64,000 nt of DNA from Hypomesus transpacificus (taxonomy: Eukaryota; Chordata; Actinopteri; Osmeriformes; Osmeridae). How positions within the stretch are numbered: position 1 is the stretch's first letter; each line of letters begins with the position of its first letter. Below are positions 35,633 to 47,590 of this stretch, one piece after another. The position numbers and the translations under genes are program-made. The notes below the pieces were generated by a model. The model saw nothing but the letters and a program-made list of their open reading frames with translations. It had not been told where the DNA came from and did not search any database. The DNA is taken from positions 12,551,924 to 12,615,923 of the forward strand of contig NC_061068.1 of NCBI RefSeq assembly GCF_021917145.1, given 5' to 3'.

Positions 35633-36190
35633 AGTTGCCCCCCGATGGCCGTCGTCGGTATGTATGAGTGTGAGTATGAATTGGTGAAAGAGAGGCAAAA
35701 ATGTAAAGCGCTTTGAGTGCCGCTAAGGTAGAAAACGCGCCGTATGAATGCAGTCCATTTACTGCTTTCTAAAACGAATCGTACATGGGGTATGTTGTGG
35801 ACATGAACATACCGACGGTACATGTGGTGAACATGGCAGGGAAGGGAAGTGGTTTGGTGGCTGGGGGTAACACTCGAGGGTTGAGCCACTCTGGAGGAGA
35901 ACTTTGGAGGCACGCTGGCATCATGCGCTCCAGTAAAGCAGAAGCTTGGGTTTTTAGGTAGCTTGGCCTGGTGGGCTTTCTTTGTTGCTAGATTAGCACC
36001 GCATGTGGCTGGTGCACAGAGTGAGCACTTCACCTTATGATTGGAGGACGATCTAGTGATTGCTGACCATTTCCTGTGCGCTTTATACCCTGTGCCTTAA
36101 AGGGTCCCCAAACTTTGCGCTCAGAGTTTTTACTACTAAACAATTTAATGTGTATGTTCCATTTGAATGACTAGCCAATCAATAAACAGA
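35633..36190 (+). other. Probable nmur 3' UTR
   Basis: AATAAA at 36181-36186, about 0.55 kb after the stop. The first part holds a dispersed repeat fragment. Confidence 0.5.
35655..35765 (+). repeat. Dispersed fish repeat fragment in the nmur 3' UTR
   Basis: aatgtaaagcgctttgagtg followed by cgccgtatgaatgcagtccatt matches the common fish '...aaagcgctttgagtg...atataaatgcagtccattta' unit. Confidence 0.6.
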
Positions 36191-37280
36191 TTTGTGGATT
36201 TCCTTTTCTGAAATACCATGCTTGGACAAAATCGCAGGTAAAAAAAGATGTAGGAAAGGTGTTGGTTATTGATTATATGATCTTTATTTTCAAATGTTTG
36301 TTTTATGTGACTCACAGTAAGTGATGTATTTGGAAAATCATGTTAAAATAACAGATCGAATGTATAATTCACAATTATCTGGAATATCTGCCAATTTCTC
36401 TCAAGCTTTCTCTGTTAGAATTATTCAAATGGGTTTGGTATATTTAGTAATTTTCAAGGACCACCATGATTGTGATTGTGCAGTGCCAGAAAACAGAATA
36501 ACATAATACTCATGCTGAATACACATTGCAATACTCTTGCTGTCTTCATTGTAATCATCCATGCATTTAATGTGACCATACATTGAAGACTTAACTTGTG
36601 CTCATTCCTAACTGACTCTTTTCCATGGAGTGCTTCTTGTTTACCTCTTCAATCCAGTTTGCAGCTGCCACAGACACAAATGTACGTAGATAGGATTTAG
36701 ATGAGTCAACATGAAAACGAAATAAAGCTGGTAGCGTCTGTCAACTGTTGATAATCAAGAACACTCTGAATACTAAACAAATTAGATTTCCCGCTCCCTT
36801 CCCAAAACCTGGAAAATCAAACCCAATGAGGTTGTTTTGCGGGATATGCAAAGAGGAATATCACAAATCATCTTTCGAATGCGTCCCTCTGCACCACTGG
36901 ATGTCTGTCAGGTAGTGAACATGTCTTTCAACTTAAACAACCACTACATATTTACTCTTCATATCAAGGCCAGAGACGACAGTTGAAACAGGAGCCAGTT
37001 TATGAGATTACAGAGGGATGACCAAAGGGGGACCAAATATCTTCATGCCCCTGATCCCTGCTTTTGAGTGCAGATTTGGACAAATGTCGAATTATTATTT
37101 TTTTTTACCTTTCTCACATACGTTACAGGGTTGAAGTTGCAGCTTTTGCTGCCAGGGTGCATTATTATGGTATTTCGCTATTTACAAACTTGTGTGTTTG
37201 GCGTGAACACATTTAATGTGCTTTATGAACGTCAATGTCCAAAATGTAAATGAATGCAACCAATAGATTTGTTGATGTTC
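36191..37280. other. Intergenic, no gene seen
   Basis: AT-rich sequence between the convergent nmur and lactbl1 genes. Nothing was recognised. Confidence 0.5.
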
Positions 37281-37284
37281 ACAC

Positions 37285-37624
37285 TGTAGCAAACCAGGGG
37301 AAACCGACCAGCCAATCCGGCACAGAGGGCGGGTCCATAGGCTTAGATTAGGGGAGGTGATTGAAGGAGTCTATCTGCATGATGAAGTACTGCAGCCACT
37401 TGGCACATGGCACTGCGCACACCTGCAGCCCATCAAGGGTGGGCATGAAGGGAGCCAATCCGAGGCCGCATAGAGGAAAAAGGGGAGGAATAAAGGACCA
37501 GAGAGACAACCCTGGAGGAGCGTTGTTCAGCAAAGAGACCGGCTGGAAAAAGACTGACCTCTCGTTCTGCTTTTAAGTCCTTATTTATTGTGAATCGGGC
37601 CTTCAAGTCCCCTGGATTGCTACA
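37285..37624. mobile_element. 340-bp TG...CA element, solo-LTR-like
   Basis: It starts tgtagcaaaccagggga and ends tcccctggattgctaca, a 17-bp inverted repeat with one mismatch, flanked by acac on both sides (37281-37284 and 37625-37628). TG...CA ends and a 4-bp duplication fit a solo LTR or an LTR-like MITE. It lies in the 3' region of lactbl1. Confidence 0.7.
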
Positions 37625-38086
37625 ACACATTATTTCCAATGGTAAATAGGAAACTTATTTGTACATAAAGTCAGCAAAAATATAAATAAATGCAAACGCT
37701 TAGGATCATGTTAGTTACAGTAACGAGACTTGAGGAATGGGATTGATGAACACAGTGCAGATTGCCTTGCCATAGTTGTATACTCTTAAATTTGGAAGTA
37801 AAACTTATGCAGCAAACGAATGCAGAACGCAGTCAAAACATTGTGTAGGTCAGGCCAGAGACTGTATAAAAAGAGTCAACATATATGGTGATATTGATAT
37901 GGGCTGTCAACAAGAGTTCATCCAAATGAATAAACAAGTTATCCTCTTCATCCTGAATCCACCACAGATCTGTGCACAGCCAGTCAGCACCTGACAAGCT
38001 CAATGCATGTTTTTACAGTTACTATCCCCAGGTCTTCAACAGGCCCAGATAACAAGCATGCTTCCAGTAAACCCAATCAGCTCGAT

Positions 38087-39065
38087 TCAGTTCGAGAAGG
38101 TTGGTCTCCGAGCTATCCTGACAACGTTGTACGTGTTCAGGCCTGGCGCGTCGAAGCCGGGGGAGAGACCCCGTTTATCGAACACGTAGAAGTTAAAGAG
38201 CTGTCCATCCTGGGCCTCGAGAGACACTGAGGCGGTGCTGACCCGTAGCACGCAGGGATACTCCTTCTCAAACACCACCCTGAACACCCTCTCCACCAGG
38301 TAGTTGAGCTTTATGGTCCGGTACCTCTCCGGGATCAGGTCCTCAATCTGGGGCCCAAACTGCTGCATGATCAGAACCCCGTCTGCCCCGGCTTTGATCT
38401 CGTAAAAGGTGATGTTGCCGTAGGTGAAGAAGCCGACGTACGGGTCTGAGCTTGGGGGAGGGGTGATGATCTTCTTGGACTCGCGGAAGGCCTTCTCCAT
38501 GGCTGGGATGATGTGGCTGTAGGCCTTGGACACCACGTCCTGGTCCTGGGGCCTGGACCCAGCCATCAGGACCACCAGGCCCAGCTTGAGACGGGGCACC
38601 AGGGAGAAGGTGGCGGAGTAGCCGTCCAGGTCTCCATCCTTGCGTACGACCTCGTAACCCAGCTGCTCGTTCACCTCCCAGGGCGTGCCGGTGCGGTTGG
38701 CGAAGTAGTCCTTGTCGCAGCGGAAGAGAGGCGTCAGCATGATCTTCAGGGTGTCGGGCTCCAGCAGCTTGCGATGGTAGGCCCCCAGCAGCATCATGGC
38801 CAGCTTCGCCAGGTCCGCCGCTGTGGAGAACATCTGCCCCGATGGACGGTACCAGCCCAGGTCGTAGAGAGGGGCCGGAAGGCCGCTGGAGTACACCCCC
38901 ACGGCCATCTGGCTCTGGATGCCGGGGGTGATGTCGAAGCCTGTGTCTTCCATGCCCAGCCTGTCCAGGATGTTGTCTGTGATCCAACGCTGGTAGTCCA
39001 GGCCCACCACCTTCTCAGCCAAGACGTGAGCCAGCAGCGAGAAGGCCAGGTTGCTGTAGTGGCAC
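38087..39065 (-). CDS. lactbl1: lactbl1 exon 7 (YSN motif to stop)
   Basis: The acceptor is ccaacag. Starts [15 protein letters not shown] with the Y-S-N motif, passes [16 protein letters not shown] and the KDG motif, and ends ARRPTFSN, stop taa/tga position 38089-38087. The last 180 residues form a tail after the catalytic fold. Confidence 0.94.
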
Positions 39066-40736
39066 CTGTTGGATGGAGGAAGGCATCAACGTAAACTGAT
39101 GAAATGAAGTAGCTTAATAACGTATTTGCATTCAAATGAGGGTATGGGAATGTGCCAATAATGCATAATATACATTCAAATATTCCTTAAAAAATGTAAC
39201 TGAGTACATAATTTGGGAATTGGTTCTCCAGATGCTCCCAAAGCACGTTTTGCCCAATCGAGATTGCTTCATCTATGAAAGATTGATGCTGCACAAATGA
39301 AATACTTAAAATAACCATGGTTTGCTTCCATGCATAATATAAACACTAATGTGGGAAGCTATCAGGGAAATGATGATAGAATGTAGAGAATGAGGATTCT
39401 CACTTGGTCCCAGGGTCTGCCACTAGGACATCATCGTGTAGGAGGTTAACAGCAGCCTGGGTCTTCCCCTTCCACAGCAGGTTTGTGGCTCTCAGTCTTC
39501 TGGGCAAACCTGGAGTTTCAACACGATAAGGGAACACCAGTTGGCATTGATCTATTCCAGCTTTGGACTGCAAATAAAATGACTTATTTACTGCAAAGAA
39601 CGGCTACAAGGCTGGTTACAGAGGTGTTTTTTGCATATCAAGTTAATTCATTAGTATTCAGGGTGGGATGAAACCAGATGTTGGATTTAAACAGTCCTAC
39701 AAATGTATCTCCTTTTGGAAAATCATTGGGAACAAAATGTTTTTTTTTGAAAGAATTGCTAACATCTGTTTGTCATCACAGCTCAAAATGATCCACAGTA
39801 CACATCACGTGAAAATACATAAGACACTCTCATTCTGTCAATTATCCCTTAACACATTCTCCAACAGCTGCTTTCTCTGGGTTTATCACCTTATTTCTAC
39901 TTAAATTGTGATCTCACCCAAGAATAGCCATGACTCATTGTCCCTGTTACTGTAATCCTGACTCATTTCTGGAGCTGTTTCCGAAGGTGAGCATATTTAT
40001 GGGGTGATAATCTGCACTGTTTCTCTGAAGATCACACCTCAGATGACAGGCTGTCTATCTGAGGAGAGATCTTACTGGAGGACCCGTGTGTGTTTGCTCT
40101 CGGGTGTTTGAAGTGAAACCCTGTGACGCATGTGAATGCCTTTTTTGCAGCAGTTGGTTTTTCCACTGGACTAAACCACCTAAACTCTCTCCCTGGACAG
40201 TTAACTCCCTTTAAGTTTTTTCTCTAACCCTAGTTGTTGTTAACACGATTGAACTCATGAACCAGCTGATTATTAGAATCAGAGTTGCTAGATTTGTGTG
40301 GAAGTGAAAACCCAAAGGAAGGTAACTCTCCAGGAATAGAGTTGGAGACCACTGCTTTAGATATATTGTTTGTTTAAGCAATTAGCAGTTAGCTCCACAG
40401 TATGTTGGTATATATACTGTGGGCCTGACTGATGCTACTACCTACAGTAGATTCATGTGGATGTCTAGCAATACATGAAACAACCGCTAGTTACCTCAAC
40501 ATAGAGGCAAATTCTGGAGCTTAAAACAGAGTGCATCCTGGGCTGGAACCTAGTGTTTTTTTTTTATTAATATTTATTTATTTAGCAGACCCTTTGATCC
40601 TTAGTGCATTATTAGGTTAAGTGTAGCATACAAGACTTCAAGTGTACAGTACTATAGTAGTTAGTGGCAAGATCTGTCTGTGTGTCTGGAATGTCAAATC
40701 AAATCTCTGATAGATCACATAATTAGTCATTCTTTC

Positions 40737-40768
<32 letters not shown>

Positions 40769-43700
40769 TCAGTCTTTCTTGCATTCTTTCTTGCTTGCTT
40801 ACCTGTAATTGTGAGGCTAAATGTGGAGGATAATCTATGTGTCTGACCTGAGAGCTGGCTGGCCATCCTGCGGAGGGTGACTGACGAGGAGCGTATCTGG
40901 ACCTCCCCGCTGTCCAGGAAGATCAAGCCGTCCGTCACATACTTGAGCTCCGAGTCTCGCGTCCTGCCCAGGGGGTTCTTGATGGTGAAGTTATCCACGT
41001 ACTTCTCCAGGGGGTCGTCCAGGGAGCCCACCTTGCCGTCCTCCCAAAGCCGGTACAGCATCAGTGTGGGGAAGATCTTCGACAGGCTGGCAATCCTGGA
41101 GGGCACGACCAACATATCCATTGTTTGTGAAACCGAGTGCTGTGTAGAGCTGTATGCAAACATGGAAGAACCCTCTGCAAACAGTTTGTTCATTCCGTAG
41201 ATGCAAAAGCGAAGTGAGGTGGAGGTGTGTGTGTGGGGGGTTGAATGTCTTGATTTGCAGTCAAATGTCCCTCTATACATCCTCCTTTTCAGAAAGGAAA
41301 AGGTTCTATTTGGAATCCAAATGAAAGGAAGAACTCATTAGGTTCTTTATAGTGGAGGAAGAGGTTGTGTCCGAAACTTCTCTCCCCAGTCCTCTTCTAT
41401 AGTTTATCCCTCTCCAGTCATGCTCATCTCTCTTCAAGAGGAAACACGGGTCTCAGATAGTGGAAGACTTGGGTGTTATGAAGATTCACGCACCCGAAAA
41501 AAAGCTCATTCATTTGCTATTGTAAGAGGGCTCAACAATGATTTAACAGATTTATTTTGCATGTTTAATGATTGTAGAATCAAATTAGCGAAAAGCCAAA
41601 ATCTTTAGAGTATTCAACAGGCCTCACAAATCATGCCTAATCTTAATGTACAAGGATTTTGACAACAGTACTTTATATCCTCAACGCAAAGTCATATATT
41701 GCAGGGTGTCGCAGAAACTTTGTTGGATATTTTTTTACATTCATTCGTATTCTGTTTATCCCCACTTTCACACACTTAATCCTTAAGTGCCGGGTGCATG
41801 GCCCTGAGTGAGGCCCTGAGTGAGGCTCTGAGTGAGGCCCTGAGTGAGGCTCTGAGTGAGGCCCTGAGTGAGGCTCTGAGTGAGGCCCTGAGTGAGGCCC
41901 TGAGTGAGGCTCTGAGTGAGGCTCTGAGTGAGGCCCTGAGTGAGGCTCTGAGTGAGGCTCTGAGTGAGGCTCTGAGTGAGGCCCTGAGTGAGGCCCTGAG
42001 TGAAGCTCTGAGTGAGGCTCTGAGTGAGGCCCTGAGTGAGGTCCTGAGTGAGGCTCTGAGTGAGGCTCTGAGTGAGGCCCTGAGTGAGGCTCTGAGTGAG
42101 GCTCTGAGTGAGGCTCTGAGTGAGACTCTGACTGGGGTGCAGGACAGAAGCAGTAGGACTCGAGAGGACGGTTGGTTGAAGTGTCATGTTCTCACCTATT
42201 TTAAGTGCAGAGAAGCATCTGCAACTAAAGGCACATTCACAAGCGCTGAATGTATCCACTGAGCCGTAACTGAGCCAGCTTGATCGACGCAAGAGCAAAC
42301 TTCCTTTATACAAAAATATAAACTCTTTGGTTGCTGCTTGCGAAATTAGTAAAGCAGAAAGAAGTGGGCGCTTTTCTGCTTCTTTCATAACGTTTCTGCA
42401 AATAGTTCAGCCCAAACATGGGGGAACTGCTTGACATGAAGAGGCCAACGCCTCACCCATGAAACACTTCAAAGCACTTCAGACTTTCTCCAATGCATTT
42501 AAGAAAGGCTTCATAGATTTCAGAACATACCCAAGGTTGACCTTTTCACTCTTCAACACAGATTTCCCAGGCTTTGACGCAAACACTTTTGTGGACTACA
42601 ATTGTACACTTTTTGCATTCGGTGTGGACAATTCTAGACCTGACTTTTACTTTGCCAAACTACTACCGGTACAGCTATTACAGCTTTCATCATCTCCACC
42701 ATATTTACCTTCTGCACAAATATCTGCACAAATTTCATCACTTCTACCACCACCTTCACCTCCCCCACCACCCCCTCCACCTCCACCTCCCCCAACACCC
42801 CCTCCACCTCCACCTTCGCCAACACCACCTCCACCTCCCCAACACCCTGCAGCAGCCCACCTGTAGATGGTGTACTCGTTGGGTGGTGCCGACAGGGGGT
42901 CGCTGTTGTTTTTCTTGCCAAAGTTCCCTGTCCAGAGGACGGTGTCGTTGAAGATGACGATGGCCGACAGGGACGGCATGCTCACAGGGTTCAGGGTCTG
43001 GCGCAGTAGGGTGTCCACCTGGAGGATGTCATGACATCAATGACCATGTGACAATCTACATGCGCCATGACAACAACAACAACAGCGTTTACTCGGCATC
43101 AGTGATATAATGTTTTCCTCTTAAATGTCATCGTAAATGAGAGAACATCCACCCTTTTTGAATATGTTTTTTGAAAACTTAATATCACCAACAAAGGATG
43201 TAATGGAAATTTTGGTCATATGCATAGATGTATGTGTATGAAATCTATAATCTTCTATGTTCATTGGTAAGAGACAGGAAGGGAAACTAATTAAGTTGAG
43301 TTCAAAGGAATGTGAGGTGCTGATGGCTCTGTGGGAAGCTTGCCCTGGGGGATGGGTGAAGCATTTTTTATGGCCTCCTGTCCTCTGGTTACTGTAAGGG
43401 GTAAATGAGACAGTTGCTCTGAACTTTGGCTAGAAGGACTGTGTCCTGTTTCATTGTTTGTGTTAATTAAAAGTATTGTTTGAAGATGGTCACACAAAGG
43501 ACAGTTGACCATTTGACTGGTCAACCCCTGTGGCTTTATTATCTACTGCTCTGGAGAGAGCTGTGACATCAAAGAACTTTGGGACACACCGGAGATGTAT
43601 TGTTTCAAACTGTCACTAAGTTGAGTTAGCCAATCACAGAGTTTGCTACATTGATTGATTGATCTTATAGAATGCCATTTGATCTTAAGTTTATATAAGG

Positions 43701-46700
43701 CAGTGCATGTGTGATGGTTGGCCATCACTCCTGCGAACGACCTGTGTGGATGGCACCTCCTTCGTTGAGACTGATCAGCAAAGCTTTGTTTATGTAATTG
43801 TATAGTCTAATAAATTGTATTAAAACCATATCCCTTGACTATTCAGATCTACACAGTGCCACTCGAATTCTTCCTTAGCAAGGAGCACACAGACAAGAGG
43901 GTGCAAGAAAACTTTGGGATCCTAATGGAAATGTTTGTGAAGAATTTTTATGTATTTAACATTTGTTTGTAAAGAGGTTGACTGGCTGAAGGTATGTAAT
44001 TTCTGCCCAGCAACAGTCTCAGAAAAGAGAAAAAACAACATCTAACTGGATTCAGTACATGAACGTGAAATCTTAGGATTTATTTATGTCAGGAAGTGAC
44101 TTCAAGGCCTTTAATCAACCATTAGATTTCTTAACAGGAAGGTAGAACCCATGGACAAGGTATGTTGTGTGGCAGACCATGAAAATTGCAAAGCTGTCAG
44201 ATAAATCACAGACTCACAATTTATAGACGCCGCCGGGGTTCTCCATCAAGACACCCTGTTCTCATTTTCAAGTCATTGTCTAGCCGAGGTACCTACTGCG
44301 TGTACAGGAGACCGAATCACAGGCTTTGAGGAGAGGGACACACTTCCTTCATCAAGCCTGCTTTTCTACATGTAGTATGACTGTAAATCCCCCACTGGGA
44401 TCCCTCACTGAGATCAATGCAGTACAGAGTAGAGCATAATCCCCCCAGCTCTCTCCTGTTCTTAGTGGACATGCAAGGCTTTCCTGCAGATCGCTAAGAG
44501 CTTTTACCCTGACAACAGGGGCATCATAAGGAACCTTAAGACGTCAAGTTTTAGATGTGTGTGTGTATAGTGTGTGTGTGTGTGTGTTTTACGTTACCTG
44601 TATAGGTGTGGACTATTTTTTTTTGCATGTTTTAGTGCTGACTGTACATAACTAGTTGTGTGTGTGTCTGTATGTGCACTTGTAATTGTGCAGATGTGTC
44701 TGTATGTGTGTGTGTGTGTGTGTGTGTGTGGAGGGGGGAAGTCGTATCTCCTCGTACCTTCTCCAGGGCTTCCTTCAGGCTGGGGATAGGGTGTTCAAGA
44801 GGGAGGGCCTGGGGAAAGCGGGGACACATCCTCTCTGCTTTAGAGTTCCCACCCATCCCTTCATCTGACAACAGCAGGGAGGGAAAAGAGAACGGTGGAG
44901 AGGGAGGATAGAGAGAGAAACAGAAAGACGAAAAGAGAGAGAAAAATGGAAAGAGAGAGAGGAGAGGAGAGAGAAAAAGAGAGGGAAAAGGGGGCGATAA
45001 GAGAGAGGGAGAGACAGCAGGTGGAAGGAAACACAACATCAAATATGGTTATTGAAATTCCCACTTGAATCACATCAAGTGCATTTTCAACAAAGCATGA
45101 GTGGTGTGACAAGGAGACTGTCTTTCTCAGGACAATTGTGTCTTGTCTTTCATGGAGGCTGTCCTGCCTGAACGATTGTTGTCGCACAGCTGAGGGTAAA
45201 TTAATATGAACATCCATTTGACTGAGGGTTGAAATATAATTCAGCACACTGGGGACCCTTGTAGCCATTACATCTCAATCTATACTGCAAATCTATGTAA
45301 TTTCCCTGACTGTAAAATGCAATTTGGCACACCACATGAAGAAGTATGGATTGTACTGTTGGAAAGATTCAGAGGAGACAACTCTACAATTCCTAAAACA
45401 GGGCTTAACTAACAAGGGCTTAACTAACAAGTCATAACTTGTTAGTTATGACATAACTAACAAGTGTGCATAGCTTATATGTCACACATACATTATCCCT
45501 CAGATTTTCAAGAATAGCCAATCACAAAGAAGACAACTGAAGTAGGAGACCAGTTATGCCAGCTATCCCAAAGGTCCTGCAAATACGGCTTTACACCTTT
45601 ACATCCACTGTGCAGTCTTATGATGACCAGGCTGACTGACTGTCTTTAGAATTCTAATCCATTTCCCACCTTCAAAAATAATTGGATTTCACAAAGGCAC
45701 CCGTGACAACCGCAGACAAAGCACTTGTCTGACCTCTTTTGGCTCAGAAGAGAGAAAAAAGATTTAGCTACAAAGAGAGCTTGACTCTCTTAGTTATTGT
45801 GAAGCAGTTACTATAGGCATGGTACTGTACACCACTATCCACACTTACAAATGAAAACAATATTACCTCAAAGTCAAAGTTTGTAATCCTGGCAATCACG
45901 ATTACCTGATGTAACCTGATAACCACAACATGAAATCACATTCCCATTGAACGTTAATCGTTTTTTGTCTGTCTCACATCCTTCTCTTTGGCCCCAACGA
46001 ACCAAATGACATTCCTTTTGATTTCCAGCTTGAAGAGAGGAAGGTTAGGTGTTACCTGCCGGCAGCTTTGGCAGCTGGTACTGCCAGAGGAAACACCCCG
46101 TCATGACGAGGGAGAGGAGCAGGAAGAACACCATGCCCAGTTGGGTCCACTTCACCTGCATCCTCCTCGGCTTGGTCTGCCCCTCTGCAGTCACGGCGGC
46201 GGCGGCAGCAGCAGCAACGGCAGGGGCAGGCTGGGCCACACACACAAAGACAAAGACACACACACAAACACATCCACATGCGTGACCGTTCACCCACCCA
46301 ACCACACCACACACACACACACACACACACTTCCAGAGTTAGGGATGTGCCAAGGAGTCCAATAGGATCACATCACTGTTCTGTCAGGAAGCACGCAGCT
46401 ATCTCACCAGCTATGTCGGGATACAGTAGGTCTACTGGTACAAACATGACAGGAGTCTTTCCCTGTATATGTCTGGTTTAGCATGTCCTACAGTACAGTA
46501 CTCACCATCTGGCTGCTTTACACGCTGGGGTGGGGGGGAGGTGTAGGGGGGGGGGGGGGGGGGGGGGGGGGGAGAGTCAGCAATCCCCTTCTGTCACCAA
46601 ATCATTCTCTGAACCCTCCACTCAGCCTCTCGCCCAGGAGACTCCTAAACGCCAGTCCTGTGGAGGGTGACGGTCACCCATGACGGGTTGACAGATCTGA

Positions 46701-47427
46701 GGTGTGGTTCCAACATGGTGAAGCCAGCTTCCTATCTCCCCGCTGGCCGTGCCATAATCCTGAACATCAGAACTCCTCTCTGACAATTCAATTTCCTCTC
46801 AGGCAAACCACGGGCCTCTGACATCATAATCCCTAGATTTACTCCACTAAAACCCAGCTGAGCGGGAGGGGGGTATTCTTAATCTGTAATCCCCCCCGAC
46901 AATCAATTCACTTCAGTCCCTTGTTCCCTCTGCCGGAACACGGCTGGCCACCAAGTTTGGCGTGCCTGGCATTCACCCGCCCCTCTCTAAGGACACTGGG
47001 GGAAAGAAGACACGAGTTGACACGGAGATCCACATGGGTAATGACCGTGTTCAAATAGAGTTAGAACGCTCCAGTGGGTCTAGGTACACTCACCGAGTCT
47101 TGTCTCTCTCTCTTTCCCATAGAGTCACCGGACATGCAAAATGTGAACGTTATTGTAAAAACTATAACCCTAACTCTGTGGAGTTTGCGTCGTGTTGTTT
47201 AGTGTAGTTTCAGCCCCCGGTACACTGTAAATCCTATACTGTGTCTGGACCTGGCGGTGAGGTCTGGGAGCTAGTGGACCAAAGGGTGTGGAGTCTGAGT
47301 TAGAACAGTAGATTGGATCCCAGGATTACAGACACAGAGAGAGAGGGAGAGAGAGACAGAGAGAGACAGAGAGAGAGAGAGAAAAATAGATGGAGAGAGA
47401 GAGACAGAGAGAGAGTGAGATAGATAG

Positions 47428-47480
<53 letters not shown>

Positions 47481-47527
47481 CAAAAAGAGATGGAGAGAGA
47501 GAGACAGAGAGAGAGTGAGATAGATAG

Positions 47528-47590
<63 letters not shown>

